From positions 744,001-808,000 of the forward strand of contig JAZAYU010000001.1 in assembly GCA_038501625.1 (NCBI GenBank): DNA of 64,000 bases, read 5' to 3'. Under the pieces are notes generated by a model, which was not told where the DNA came from, made no database searches, and saw only the letters and a program-made list of their open reading frames with translations. This DNA comes from Corbicula japonica (Eukaryota; Mollusca; Bivalvia; Venerida; Cyrenidae). This document shows, in pieces, positions 1 through 13,325 of the stretch. The translations under genes were made by a program, and so were the position numbers. Each line of letters opens with the position of its first letter. The stretch's first letter is position 1.

Positions 1-704
1 GAAATAACGTATTTACAAATAAGGATAAATGTAAAAAATATAAAACACATGTTTTCATTTTCGTAACGGCAATTGTCTACAAATATGATTGTTCTTTTAT
101 GGTCATCAATGTTTAGTGTGATCAACCTTGTATTAATGTTATTTCTTATACGGCTTCATGTATTTTTATATATGTACTTTTAGGTCAGATAGTGTCCGAG
201 GTAGTGTAAAACGAATTTTGTCTTTTCGCTGTCCAAAATCTACGTGTATTAGGAAAAGACTGTTTATGATTTCTTGAAGAGCAGTATTTGTATGATTGAT
301 CTGAAGATCATTTTTGCAGGGTTTTCTGCTTATATTTGCATAATTAGGATTTTAATAAAGCCATAGCAGTTTGTTTACATTCGAGTTACAGACCTTTACT
401 ATGTATTATGATAATGGTCATCAATGATAAGTTGTTTCTTATTATATATGGGAGGGAAACATATAGGAGGGTTGTAATGATGGGATAGGGGGATGGTGGA
501 CACATGCGCCGCGCACCTGTGAGGTACACCTGCGCTTGACCAGTCTCCGCACCCCATTCAGGAGAAGAATTATGCGATAACCAATTGCTAAGAATTAGGT
601 GAGCAGTTTTCTATAATGAAAGTGAAAACACAATTTTATATGTTAATTTAGTTTAAAACTCATTTGAGTTAGTGAAAAGGACCTGCGATCACATGTCGCG
701 TAAA

Positions 705-896
705 CTAATGATAAAGTTCTTGCAAACACTGTTCAATATACCTTTTGCTCACAGAATGTGTATCTTTTGTGGGAACCATACTTTTGTCTGTTTCCTTTGA
801 TTGGGCCATGCTTAATGCTGGATCAATGTTTTGTTCTGACATTTCTTTATGTTTTCTTTTTAATTTTCGAACTTTCCACTTAATGAGAGTAGCCAA
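705..896 (-). CDS. Candidate terminal exon or decayed coding fragment
   Basis: Minus-strand open frame of 63 codons from LATLIKWKVRKLKRKHKE to TAG, with composition more protein-like than most frames here (many Lys and Glu). A splice acceptor is possible just upstream (CTCATTAAG). No family recognised. Confidence 0.18.
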   Translation of the reverse strand: MATLIKWKVRKLKRKHKEMSEQNIDPALSMAQSKETDKSMVPTKDTHSVSKRYIEQCLQELYH

Positions 897-1157
897 TCAA
901 AAACGAAACAATTGTAGTGACCTCCCCTGGAATATAATCCATACCCAAATCCCTATTTATGACCAGAATATGAGATTGCATATCAGTATGATAATGATTT
1001 GTGTCATGTTTGCGGTTGCATGAATACTTTATCAGGGGAATAGCAACTTAATATTTTAAGTAATAATAACTTTGGCGACATATAATATTATCTATAATTT
1101 TAAAAGTTTAATGACATGAAAAACATGCCAGTACCTGTATAATCCCTACAGGGATAT

Positions 1158-1190
1158 AAAATTGTTCCAGTTATAACTGGAACAATTTTA
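1158..1190. repeat. Short perfect palindrome
   Basis: AAAATTGTTCCAGTTATAAC continues to its own complement, 32 bp in all. No context suggests a function. Confidence 0.7.
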
Positions 1191-2599
1191 AAATTTAAGA
1201 CATCGGGTCAACAGTGGGAACTTGTAACATTTCATTTTTATTTTGTTTCCTTAACGAAAATCTAATTGATTAAACATAATGTTACATAGACAACGATTTC
1301 TTATTACGATATAGGCTGTTGATAGAAGAATGTCCGAAAGTATGATGTAGTCTATGCATTTAAACATGAGTCCCTAAATACCGCAAATGTGCAAAAAGTA
1401 CAAAAATGTGCAAAATGTAGGAAAATGTGAAAAATATTTTTAAATTGGTAAAAATGTGGAAAAGGGTTGCAAAAAGATAAATATTTGATACAATAAAGTT
1501 AACTAAGACCCAGATTTTAAGTTATATGGTATGTCTAACTTTAGTATTCGTCTGATAAATTAGTTTTTATTCTAATGAAAATATATATTTTTGTGTGTGC
1601 ATTTCTCAAATTGCATAAAAACATATATTATCATGTCAAATTGCCAAAAGAAGGAATAGAAAGCATGTGCTTATATCTATTATGTCCCATATCAAAAGCA
1701 GACATCACAAACTATTATCGAAAACAAAAACCTGAATTTTGACCGCTTAGGTTAGCATTTTCTTGTTAAAGTGATTTGCTTTTGGCATAAACTTGTAATA
1801 GATTTCTTATTTTTGTGCAAAAATTTTTCTTCTCATTAAAGTGTGTGTTTTTGGTAGTTAGAACATTATTACAATTTATCTGGTATGGGCTTATATCAAT
1901 CAATTATACTGAAATTCATGTTTGATATTTCAGCAATGTTTACCAATTGCAATGTTTGTAACCTATTAAAACTACGGCGAACTTCTTTATGCTTGGAATT
2001 CTGAGGCACCAATACACACCGGGGATGAACAATCCTGTTTAAGTCTTTTTCTCGTTAAGTGATGAACGTGTTTCGTGCAAAACAACTGGCTGATATTCGC
2101 CACATTACAGACATTTCCTGAAATAACGATGAAAACGGTCGGTAATAGCAAACATACACCTTTACCCAGCCTTTGACGGTTCAGACGACGATTTATGGAT
2201 CGGTTCCAGTTCTGTTTCTTGGACGTCTGATATGAAAACAAGCTCACTCGATTGATATTGCCATTAAATAGAAAGCAATATACATCTGACGCCCTAGAGC
2301 AGAAAGCAATATACATCTGACGACCTTGAGCCGAGTATGGGACATATTTAGAACGATAATCTACATCCTGACTATCTTTAAGGACGCAGATCGTGATTGG
2401 GACTTATCATGGGCTGTTTCCCAAATCGTACGCGTGGGCCGGTTGCAAACCAAGCGTCCATTTCCATCTGAAGATTGAAAAATATTAATAGAGCTTATGT
2501 ATAACGAGCTGATAGAAAAACAAGAAAAGACACGTCAGTGTTTCATAATAGATTTCTTGGCTTTCATTATGTATTGACAATATATTTTTCCATATATTC

Positions 2600-2973
2600 T
2601 AAGGCGTTGCACCTTCCGCCATTGCACCGCCATCAATAAAAAGAATAAAATCTCCTAAACGGCAAAATGCAGAACCTCATCTTGTTGTCAGTAACATACA
2701 TGTGTATTACTGTAATATGTATTACTCATATTGGCATTTAAATTGATGTTATATGTTTCTTGCATTTTGTGTTTGGATGTAAATAGAATTTCAGGGAAAT
2801 TTTAGATCTAGCTATTATTGTTTACTGTTTTAAATTTTTTCTTAACTTATGTAAAATAAAGATACATTTTTAATATTTATTTGGACAAAGTTTTATTGAA
2901 CTGTATTTTGCCGGTAGGGAGATTTTTTATTTTTTATCGATGACAGTTCAATGACGAAAGGTGCAATACCTTA
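2600..2973. mobile_element. Family E TIR MITE, copy 1
   Basis: Ends TAAGGCGTTGCACCTT and AAGGTGCAATACCTTA are inverted repeats. The interior shares blocks with the copy in GSS intron 4: AATAAAAAGAATA, ACGGCAAAATG, and TGTAAATAGAATTT followed by TAGATCTAGCT. Confidence 0.6.
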
Positions 2974-4608
2974 ATTTACTCTTGTCCGAGTATTTCTTTA
3001 TTTAGACAGAAACGGGTTGAAAATATGTGCCTATTAATTTATCAATTTGTTCTGCACAAATATACAAATAACACGCGAAACAAACATTTTATCAATAGGA
3101 CAATAAATAATAACTGGGACGTGATATTTCATTGAAGCACTTCAACAAATAATGAATAGTAATACAAGCGGACCAAATGAACATGATTCAATGATAAATA
3201 TATTTGCTAAACTAACTATGATTTGCAGTATAACTTTTGCGCTCTATAAATTATTGAATATGGTAATATAAAATGATTCAAAACGAGAACTAAACCGAAT
3301 ACATAAATACATTTCGTTTTGATAATCACGAATTAAATAAGTTTACATTAAGTGCTAGTAAACTAAAATATAGCCTTGGAATTATATAATAATAGCGATA
3401 GTTATTATGTCAGCTTAAAAGGGTGATTAGCTTATTGTGTTATATTGGGTATGTCCTTTTACATTTATAAGCCTTCAGACAATAACAATGATAGGTTTAA
3501 ATTTCACTTAACAGCGCAAATCTGAAAATGGAACATTCTTCTGCATAATCATGAAATATTTGTTTTGAAAATTGTATTATTTTATAAAAAGTTAGCGACA
3601 TATTATCTCATCATCAAACCAAGGTAATTTTATTTTTGATTTTAGAAAAGATGTTAGTGGTAATGAATAACGAAAAAAATCAGCAATAAAAACACTAGAC
3701 CGATATAAGCTGCTTTTGTTTGATACTTTATACAAGTCGTTAGTCAAACAAGTAGGGGAATAATAAACCATGTTACTGAAAGTAGTTAGTTATCCACACA
3801 GTGTTCACAGTCTGCACTTTACCCGCACTTTAATTGTGTAGCTAGCAAGATTTCTGACATGTCATGGCCTTCCTACTCGCACACGTTCAAAATTAGCTGA
3901 TGTTAAAATAATTTTGCATAGCAATGTAGGCCTATCCACCTCAGGAACTAAATTTACATCGTTATTTCCGCTACAATCGTATATACCGAGATGCACCCAA
4001 CCCGGACTAGACGACATGTGACGACTAATTTGTACTATGATTACTTGCCACCATTAACAACATGCAAAATTAAAACTTATGATGATGATGATGATGATGA
4101 TGATGTCATTTGTATCGAAATACTTTGTTTTTCGGAAAATATTTATTTAAAAATCCAACTCATTTCTGAACATAGAACATAAATTGTTTTCCTTTTAGAT
4201 TCCGTCAAGTTATAAATGCATATTTCAACGCAAACCATTTTTAAAAAATTACGTACGATCGATAAACTGAACAATACTCATAACTAAATCTTTTTGTGTG
4301 TAATTTGTGTTTAGTCCTGGGAACCGCAGCTACGTCACTTTCAAAACATCATCAAGTTGAGTTTCATAATTATAGTACACACGTACAAAAACAACTTGGT
4401 GTCTTTGTAAGTCTGAGTTCATACTTAACCGCTAGTTTAAATAGGTTTCTTTTATAGAACAAAGAGTTGTTTCGAAAAAAATATGCACATTTCACAGAAT
4501 TTAGCCACAATGGTTCATATCGCGGACCGTCAGCAGTATGGACATTTAGATCTATGAAACCCCATATTTAGCCATGTGAGAATGGTCGGTTTATTAATTA
4601 TTTGCTTC
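2974..4608. other. Intergenic, no gene seen
   Basis: Simple AT-rich sequence with the GAT run. The open frame at 3991-4182 depends on that run. Confidence 0.6.
4079..4106. repeat. (GAT)n microsatellite
   Basis: About nine GAT units. An overlapping poly-Asp reading frame is an artefact of this run. Confidence 0.9.
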
Positions 4609-4612
4609 TATA

Positions 4613-6115
4613 CGCCTTTCCAATAATTCGATGAATTTGTTTGGTTATCTCCCCTGTCCAGTCACGTGACTGCTTTACAGGATAAATGATTGCTCGCTGT
4701 AATAACGTAATAGGGAATATGTACCTACAACTTTCTTTTTTATCATAAAATTCTTTTTTAAAAAATATATTCTCTCTTTGAATTAGTAATAATTCATCAG
4801 CGTCATGATATTTTTGAAAATAATTTATAAAACAATCAGGTTTCTGACTAAAAGTGTCAATTCATTATTCCTCGCATTAGACACTAAACGACTTCAACTA
4901 ACAGACAGTCGCAGTGTTCTCTTCACGGCTTAATTGAGTCTCGTTTCCGGATTAGCGTGTCTATTCAACTACTGACATCATGTTGTGATTATGTCGGCGG
5001 CGATTGATTTTGAAGGCGGCATGCCATAAACATGTCAAACTGTCTCGCACACGGGGTCATCTGTCAATTACTTAAAGGGGCAGATATCATTGACCAATAG
5101 AGATCGTGTAATTTCTATTTGCAAGGTATCTACACCTCCCAATTCTTAAGTATTTCGGAGTCCTTTAACTACTGGATGTGCCATCAAATATATTTGATTT
5201 AGCACTTAAATGGATTCTTAATCAACATTATGACACGTATAGAAACAAAAGCCGTCAATAAGAAACAAATCTTGTCAAAACATGTTATATATGTTTAATT
5301 AAGAGTTTGGGCTTTTATGCCAAAATTTCAATCTGTCAAACCTAAGAAATCTAAATTGGATATGCAACCATATTGTGATATAAATATTCTCATCTTTTTG
5401 GAAGCCGGCATCTAAATCCTTGGATTTTATTCTACGAATGATACTTCTACAACAAACAACTAGATTACCGATCCTGTTTTATTTCAAGACAGAATCAATC
5501 ATATTTGGTTGTGAAGTATACGTAACATTTTAAATATTCAAATTATTTACACGTTGACCATAAACGCCTTAATTTTTTAGGACAATTCTATTGTTCAAAT
5601 GTGTAAGTATCAACAAATTCAGATTGTATTTTTTCAATTTTTTTTGTCTACAGATCATGTAACCAGATGTTGACATATCACGATTTCCGGATAATAGCGC
5701 ATTACTAGCCTTAGCAATTTGCAACATTTACACCAGTACAATATATTAAAATATATAAAAGATAAAAAGAAGAAATTGTTGTACATAATTGGTAAAATTA
5801 ATGCTTATGTTTGTCCGAATTGCGTTTCATACTGCCTACTATCAACAAGAATGGTACATGTTCTTATATCATTAAAAATCTAAATATCTAACAAATAGTA
5901 AACATAAAAGGTCTGGCTAGAATAACAGACCAGCAACTTATTTTTTCACCGCCGGCGACGAACGCAGACCTGCAATATAGCGGATAAGGTTAGCTATTAT
6001 GTGCTTAAGCCATTAGCCCGATCGTTCAGCTATCCTGCAGAGCCTCGTTTTGGATTGATTTTCGGTCGCGGGAAGTAACTCGTACAGGACTGCGAAACTG
6101 TTTATTGGAAAGGCG
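4613..6115. mobile_element. 1503-bp TIR element, copy 1
   Basis: Ends are CGCCTTTCCAATAA and TTTATTGGAAAGGCG, inverted repeats of about 14 bp, flanked by TATA at 4609-4612 and TTATA at 6116-6120. No ORF resembles a transposase, so it is a non-autonomous DNA element. Superfamily not assigned. Confidence 0.8.
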
Positions 6116-6120
6116 TTATA

Positions 6121-7623
6121 CGCCTTTCCAATAATTCGATGAATTTGTTTGGTTATCTCCCCTGTCCAGTCACGTGACTGCTTTACAGGATAAATGATTG
6201 CTCGCTGTAATAACGTAATAGGGAATATGTACCTACAACTTTCTTTTTTATCATAAAATTCTTTTTTTAAAAATATATTCTCTCTTTGAATTAGTAATAA
6301 TTCATCAGCGTCATGATATTTTTGAAAATAATTTATAAAACAATCAGGTTTCTGACTAAAAGTGTCAATTCATTATTCCTCGCATTAGACACTAAACGAC
6401 TTCAACTAACAGACAGTCGCAGTGTTCTCTTCACGGCTTAATTGAGTCTCGTTTCCGGATTAGCGTGTCTATTCAACTACTGACATCATGTTGTGATTAT
6501 GTCGGCGGCGATTGATTTTGAAGGCGGCATGCCATAAACATGTCAAACTGTCTCGCACACGGGGTCATCTGTCAATTACTTAAAGGGGCAGATATCATTG
6601 ACCAATAGAGATCGTGTAATTTCTATTTGCAAGGTATCTACACCTCCCAATTCTTAAGTATTTCGGAGTCCTTTAACTACTGGATGTGCCATCAAATATA
6701 TTTGATTTAGCACTTAAATGGATTCTTAATCAACATTATGACACGTATAGAAACAAAAGCCGTCAATAAGAAACAAATCTTGTCAAAACATGTTATGTAT
6801 GTTTAATTAAGAGTTTGGGCTTTTATGCCAAAATTTCAATCTGTCAAACCTAAGAAATCTAAATTGGATATGCAACCATATTGTGATATAAATATTCTCA
6901 TCTTTTTGGAAGCCGGCATCTAAATCCTTGGATTTTATTCTACGAATGATACTTCTACAACAAACAACTAGATTACCGATCCTGTTTTATTTCAAGACAG
7001 AATCAATCATATTTGGTTGTGAAGTATACGTAACATTTTAAATATTCAAATTATTTACACGTTGACCATAAACGCCTTAATTTTTTAGGACAATTCTATT
7101 GTTCAAATGTGTAAGTATCAACAAATTCAGATTGTATTTTTTCAATTTTTTTTGTCTACAGATCATGTAACCAGATGTTGACATATCACGATTTCCGGAT
7201 AATAGCGCATTACTAGCCTTAGCAATTTGCAACATTTACACCAGTACAATATATTAAAATATATAAAAGATAAAAAGAAGAAATTGTTGTACATAATTGG
7301 TAAAATTAATGCTTATGTTTGTCCGAATTGCGTTTCATACTGCCTACTATCAACAAGAATGGTACATGTTCTTATATCATTAAAAATCTAAATATCTAAC
7401 AAATAGTAAACATAAAAGGTCTGGCTAGAATAACAGACCAGCAACTTATTTTTTCACCGCCGGCGACGAACGCAGACCTGCAATATAGCGGATAAGGTTA
7501 GCTATTATGTGCTTAAGCCATTAGCCCGATCGTTCAGCTATCCTGCAGAGCCTCGTTTTGGATTGATTTTCGGTCGCGGTTAGTAACTCGTACAGGACTG
7601 CGAAACTGTTTATTGGAAAGGCG
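6121..7623. mobile_element. 1503-bp TIR element, copy 2, head to tail with copy 1
   Basis: Same length and ends as copy 1, with right flank TATA at 7624-7627. By eye I find only about four or five base differences, for example at 6793 (G for A) and near 7580 (TT for GA). The copies share only the 5-bp TTATA between them. Confidence 0.8.
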
Positions 7624-8079
7624 TATATAAGCTTGTGAGTCCCGGTTAAATAAAATATCTTCTGGATACACCGATCATATAATATTGTCTTTTTTTTTTC
7701 ACTTCTATGATACACTAACTGACTGAACCGTAAGTGAAAGGAACGACAACTCTGAGAATTATAGAGTAGTAAGTAAAGAAAAATTGCCTCCCTTATTTTA
7801 AATCTCACCATTTGCACAGCTGTCAAAATGTTATGAAAAGGTAAGATCATCACATTGAAACTAAACTTTATTACAATTAAGTAGACATGCAGATTTGCGA
7901 AATTATTTGTATGGTAATAATTCCTGCTTTTAATTATTAAACTGCATTATGTAATCCGAGTCTTTATGTAGAAACACGTAATTAAACCTGTTTGATCTGG
8001 AACTTGGAAATGGAAGACTGTTTACGTTATATAACTACCGACATGGATAAAGGTCTGGTCTGAAATTTCTGCCTATAAA

Positions 8080-8350
8080 ACTAAAGGGTGTATGTGCAGG
8101 CATGTAGGATATGGAGCCACAAGAGCCCAGATGGCAGCCCAAATATTTCGGCAGGTTGCGGCCCTGGTTTCTATGGCTCCAAAATAAGGGTTCTTTGGCA
8201 CATATGCAATGCCGTAAACAGTAAAATGGTGCCATACAAATTGTCATATTATTACCTGAAGAAAATGTCATCAGCTTAGCTAATTCACAGTATTGTGTCA
8301 ATGTCCAGGAAACAGTTATGTGTCGCGGGATATTCTCAGTGTTAAAACTA
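8080..8350 (+). repeat. Family F dispersed repeat, copy 1
   Basis: Shares GCAATGCCGTAAACAGTAAAA and GAAACAGTTATGTGTCGCGG-type blocks, in the same order, with a copy in GSS intron 9. Overlapping ORFs on both strands look fortuitous. Confidence 0.6.
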
Positions 8351-8807
8351 CAATTGAATAAGGAGGTAATCCCAGTTCAATGTATTGAAATAAGTAGTCG
8401 AATGCAAAGACCATAGTCGTGATATTGGGCAAAGTAAAATAATTTCAAAGTGGTCAATTATGGGAGCTCAAAATAAATTTTAATATTATTTTATTTCATA
8501 AAATTAACATCATTTCCTAACGAACATTTAGTAAATATGTAGATGACATTATTACTGATACAACTTTCGTTATATCATCTACTAGTATGTACAATTGTTA
8601 GTTTTGCATATGAAGATCTATATTTTATAAAAAAAATTGATGTCTTATTTATGAACTGTGATCTGTATGGGTAGATTAAGCAGTAGTTCACTGAAATACT
8701 TTTGCCTATAAAAGTGAACAGTGGACATATTTCTAAGAAATTATTATTATTAAATGCTATTATTTAACCTTTACTGCATAAGATATGGGAAGACAGTGTA
8801 GATCCAG

Positions 8808-8915
8808 ATCTGGGCTGAAAGTTATAAAGCTGAGATTGGAAACCAGTCTCAAATCTCAAGGATCTGATTGGCTGAAATGGTGACTGGACAGTTTTATAAC
8901 CTTCGGCACAGCAGC
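8808..8915. mobile_element. Family B foldback, right arm largely deleted
   Basis: GGAAACCAGTCTCAAATCTC and ATCTGATTGGCTGAAATGG of the left arm, then directly GTTTTATAACCTTCGGCAC. Confidence 0.7.
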
Positions 8916-8929
8916 CATATCCATTTGAT

Positions 8930-9062
8930 CAATGTGTGCATTTTGATTCATTAAGTTATTTCTGATGGATAAGTGAACAGTGCAGTCCTGATTGGCCCCA
9001 CTGATGTGCCAGCTGATCTGGATCTACACTGTTCATACATGCGATAAAAGGCTTATATATAT
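8930..9062. mobile_element. Family A TTAA MITE, right half
   Basis: Keeps the module ending GCTGATCTGGATCTACAC and the GCGATAAAAGGC tail. It directly follows a broken family B palindrome. Confidence 0.65.
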
Positions 9063-10199
9063 ATATTCTGGAGTATCCAGTTTTGACGCCCTGTCAAAGC
9101 ATAAGAGCCAAATTAATTTTTTAAATTTACCATTCAGATAAAGTTTTACTGTTTTCTAACTGAAGTCATCTCTTCTTGATTGAAATATAAACAAAAATAT
9201 GTCTATAAATGGCTTATAAAATTTAAATGAAAACTAAATGGTGTAGACCCTTGTGGAACCTGTATTTGTTGACAATACCCAGTTTTGACGCCTTTGCTTT
9301 TGTGATGCATCAAATAGTTCTCTCAAGTGTATACAGTATAATTTCCTTATTTTTATGTTTTGCACTCTCTTTTTGTAAATTCTGAGTCAAAGAAATAAAA
9401 TAAAGTGTGTATTTTATGATTGTCAGAGATCTGTTTCAGCCAGTTGATAGAAACCAGATATTTTCAATAAAGGACTGACAGTTCCAATGTGCTCTCAAAT
9501 GAGTGTCATCTGATACTAATGTAGTTATTCAAATAATTAAATGATTTGTCTCCTGATTATACACATGCAATAAAATATGTTCAGCATAATTCTTTTCTCT
9601 TTAGATACACAGTACTTGTAAAATAAAGCTTCATAGACACTACCAATTATCAAGCAAAGAACAATAAATATATAAAAACAATATAAGATGTATATGTACA
9701 AATGTATTAAGAACAGTATTAACTAATCTTAAAACACATACACATACTGCAATCATTGATACTTTACCAACTCTGCAAGTGTATGAGAGCTGCAGTTGTG
9801 CATACAGTTTTTACTTTTCTTGCTTACACAATAAAATTTTGGATTTATCAATGTAGGTAAAAAGTGCATTAAGTATTTCTAATAAAAATGGATGTAAACA
9901 ATTAAAACCTTGTAAAACTTCATGGAATCAATTTCTATACACATTTATGATAGAAAATGATACCAACCTCATTTGCAAGCAGTTTGGTAGAAAATTCCAT
10001 CATTAGATATTATATGTGTATTCAATGAAATAGAGATGAAAACAATTAAGGAGTCAAAATAGGACCTCCGAGGATAGTAAAGGGTTAAGTGCTTGTCAGA
10101 GCATGACTGACAGGGCTTTCATTTCACTGCCAGGAGAAGGGCCTATAACCAGCAATTCAGAAAAAATATCAAGAGACTGCTTCTTAAAGAGTTGTAAAA
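9063..10199. other. Upstream region of GSS, nothing assigned
   Basis: No protein motif. CCCAGTTTTGACGCC recurs at 9077 and 9278, hinting at a decayed repeat. Confidence 0.5.
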
Positions 10200-10330
10200 C
10201 ATATACTCGAAACCAGTTTCTGGGCAGCAATATTTAATTTTTATGAGGTTTTTGGCTGGAAAGTTGGAAATCATCATGTAACTACCCTAAGACTGCCCCA
10301 AATGAACCCCCTTTCTGGACCATGTATAAC
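10200..10330 (+). repeat. Family D repeat, copy 1
   Basis: GGGCAGCAATATTTAATTTT and AAGACTGCCCCAAATGAACC are shared with the copies near 30.7, 35.6, 38.6 and (minus) 42.8 kb. Confidence 0.7.
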
Positions 10331-11313
10331 CAACATTACTGTAATATACAATGTACATACATGTATGTGATGTTTTTTGCAAGACACTGACAGACGCCTG
10401 TTCAGTTTAATGAAAACCTTTTTAATTCCCATTTTCAACATAGTTGATTTACAACTGGCTTAACCTTTTAACCTCTCAAACCAAACTTTCGTCAAAATTG
10501 AAATAAATCAGTGGTATATCAAAACATTCTTTTCATCTTCCAATAAATTATATGAATAGCTCAGCACATTTTTGTAATTATATAGTGACTTACTCTTTCT
10601 TTTTTTTACTTTTTACTTTTTTTTTATCTTACAATGTAATACAAAATGGAATCTTGTACTTGAAACTTGATGGTGGTACGTATAATTTCATAAACCTCTA
10701 CTCACCTCTATGTTGACTCTAGTATGATGCAAATTTTTAAATTATTTTATACTCATAATAATACATGTACTGCATCATAATGAATAATTTTGTATTTGAT
10801 ATTAAAAATACAGATTTCAAAATTATAATATCATGTAAAGTCTCAAAATGTTCCTTATTTTAAAGGCAATCCAAATGTGATATTTGCAATTTACAAAATT
10901 AGTAAATTAATTAATTAAAAAAAATACTTCCACATTCTATTTGGTAAATTGTTGACACAAGATTACCCTAAGTAAAGTAGGTTAAGCACTTAAGAGTTAT
11001 ATTTATGTCTGATTAAGTTTATTTTATTTTTCATTCAATTGTACAGAATTAACTCCTATAACCACTGGTGTAACACCAGCCATCATACTTTGTGTGTATT
11101 TAAATTTATTTATACTTGCTACTGCAAGCCCATATGAGCAACACCTCCAGAAGAGTGCAAGTCATTTTAGGTTTTGGAGGATAGTGCAAGATACAGAGGA
11201 CTCTGTAATTCCAGCATTGTCCCTGGTTCTTGAAGTCCCTGTTGTATAGCACGACTACACAACTAACGTAAATACTTTTTAAATAAGCACTCACTGCAAA
11301 AGAACAGAACAAT

Positions 11314-11421
11314 GAACTGAATTGATCCAGATCAAAATGCACATATATGCTTGCTGATCTGGATCTACACTTGTTGCACATGTGATAAAACCATATACAT
11401 GTATATGGAGCAAAAGTTTAA
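11314..11421. mobile_element. Family A MITE, short right part
   Basis: GATCCAGATCA, CTGATCTGGATCTACAC and GTGATAAAACC, ending TATGGAGCAAAAGTTTAA next to a second copy. Confidence 0.6.
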
Positions 11422-11541
11422 CAGTTTCCTCCATAGACACACCTTTATTGCATGGGCGAACAGTTTATGTGCCGGATGTGCCGGCTGATCTTGATCTACA
11501 CTGGTCGCACAAAACGGCATATATATGGAGGAAAGGGTTAA
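11419..11541. mobile_element. Family A MITE, internally deleted
   Basis: Both ends are present (TTTCCTCCATAGACAC and TATGGAGGAAAGGGTTAA), but only 120 bp long because most of the middle is lost. Confidence 0.75.
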
Positions 11542-12533
11542 ACATTTAGCAGGCCCACATATAAGCTGATAACTCTAGCAAAGTATTGTGTGCTTGCATG
11601 TAGTTTCATAACTCTTAACCTTAGAATTTAATATCTGGGAACAAAAACTATTTCTGTGTTGAATTGTTAAGTTGAGATATGCACCAGTTATCATGACCTG
11701 CTATACTTGAAATATTCACCAATGCTTAAACATACAAATATCTGACTGAAAATTGTTCAGCTTTGATTATCTTAATATTATAACTGTTAAATAATTAAGG
11801 CAAGAAATACTTTATTTATGTATTTATACTTATTAGAAATCAGGATTTTTATATACAGAGTTTGTCACCAAATTTTGGGACAAAAACCCCCATCTTTTAA
11901 CAATCTAATTCTTCATTTTTCTATGCATTTGTTAAAAGAAACAGACTATGAAAATTTCAGAATTCTAGCATTGTTTGTGAGTTTGTTTTGAATCAAACCA
12001 TTTGTTAAGGTACATTATATGGAACAGTTTCTTTGCAAGCTGATATAAAATTCAGATGTGTGAGGGATTTTCATATGTGGAATTTCAGGTGGCTCATTAT
12101 AATTGGTGCTTTGAAATATACAAATCTCGCTAACCAAAACTCTTAAAGTATTTGTGCTTTATATCTTGGCCTTTTAGCACTTAGCAAAATTTTACACACC
12201 AATAATTTACATTTAGGAAAATTTTTCGCATTAAAAATACATTCAGCAGTGCAGGTAAACCAGCTTCATTTAGAACAAATTCTATACTTGGTATCATGCT
12301 TCATGGCCCATGTCTAATGGTAACTTCAATGTATGGAGAAAGTCTAATAAACTGAACTTGATTAAAAAAGGTATATTTGGTATGATTGACCTCATAATCT
12401 AACTCAATAATCAAATGTTATTTTCACAGTAATCACAGGATTCCCCAGTATTTACCCACCATACATTGCCTCTTTGATAAACTTTAATGATAAAAAGGTA
12501 AATTTGGTATGATTGATCTCATAGCCTCACTCA

Positions 12534-12775
12534 ATAACCCTTTCCTCCATATATATGCCTTTTTACGCATGTGTGACCAGTGTAGATCCAGATTAGCTGG
12601 CACATCTGTGCCGTCTGATCAAGATCTGCACTGGTCTCATTTTGGTCAGAAATAACCTTACAAATAAAAAAGCAAACAGTGCAGATCCTGATCAGACAGC
12701 ATGAATGTGTCGGCTGATCTAGATCTACACTGTTTGCCCATGCAATAAAGGTGTGTCTATGGAGGAAAGGGATAA
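12534..12775. mobile_element. Family A MITE, full length (good reference copy)
   Basis: Starts ATAACCCTTTCCTCCATA, ends TATGGAGGAAAGGGATAA. Two internal hairpin modules are visible, one with GTAGATCCAGATTAGC against CTGATCAAGATCTGCAC, the other with CAGATCCTGATCAGA against CTGATCTAGATCTACAC. Confidence 0.88.
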
Positions 12776-12977
12776 TCTAATGTGTTTTTCACAGTAAACC
12801 CTCTTTTGGATTTCCCAATATAACCCACTCAGGCCACTGAGCCTTGACTCATTGAAGATGTTCTTTAAAACTGGGTGAAAAAGCTGAAATTACATTAGCA
12901 TCTTACTTGTAAGGATAAAAACAAGTCTCTCTTTGGGAAGTAAGTTGTTCCTTTGTCTGTATACATACATGTATTTG

Positions 12978-13152
12978 TTAATCCTTTACTCCCATATATA
13001 CAAGATTTATCACATGTGTGAACAGTATAGATCTAGATCAGCCAGCACATCTGATCAGGATCTACACAGTTAAAAAAACAACAACAGCGTAGCACCTAAC
13101 AGGCAGCACAATGTCTACACTGTTAACAGCTACATCCATTGGAGTAAAGTAT
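12978..13152. mobile_element. Family A MITE, diverged
   Basis: Left end TTAATCCTTTACTCCCATA is clear. The right half is degraded and ends near GGAGTAAAG; an ACAACAACAG run interrupts it. Confidence 0.6.
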
Positions 13153-13325
13153 TGTGCAAAATACAGTTACAAGTGGTGAATGTTCTTGTGGATACTGTGT
13201 AATCACAGACTTTTAGAACATGGGAGAGACTGCTGGGTCACTAACAAGAACACTGACAAGCTCTGCTGGCCTAACTGAGCTGTTTGGCTGTCAAAATACC
13301 TGAAAAAGAATTCCCATTATTCAAT

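Larger units (their letters stand above)
1..2599. other. Intergenic, AT-rich
   Basis: Apart from the minus-strand candidate at 705-896 and the 32-bp palindrome there is only an imperfect AAAATGTG-rich stretch near 1390-1460. No gene seen. Confidence 0.6.
10331..12533. other. Upstream region of GSS, only two MITE remnants
   Basis: Outside 11314-11541 I see nothing beyond AT-rich sequence. The unlocated 5' untranslated exon of GSS could lie here or further left. Confidence 0.5.

Noticed and set aside
1380..1480. AAAATGTGxAAAA-type tandem repeat.
   Set aside because: Too irregular to define a unit; simple AT-rich slippage.
1987..2316. 109-codon minus-strand frame.
   Set aside because: Low similarity to anything known to me and no splice or start context; left as chance.
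7521..7853. 110-codon minus-strand frame.
   Set aside because: It crosses the end of the second 1503-bp TIR element into unrelated sequence, and the first element copy does not preserve it. No motif.
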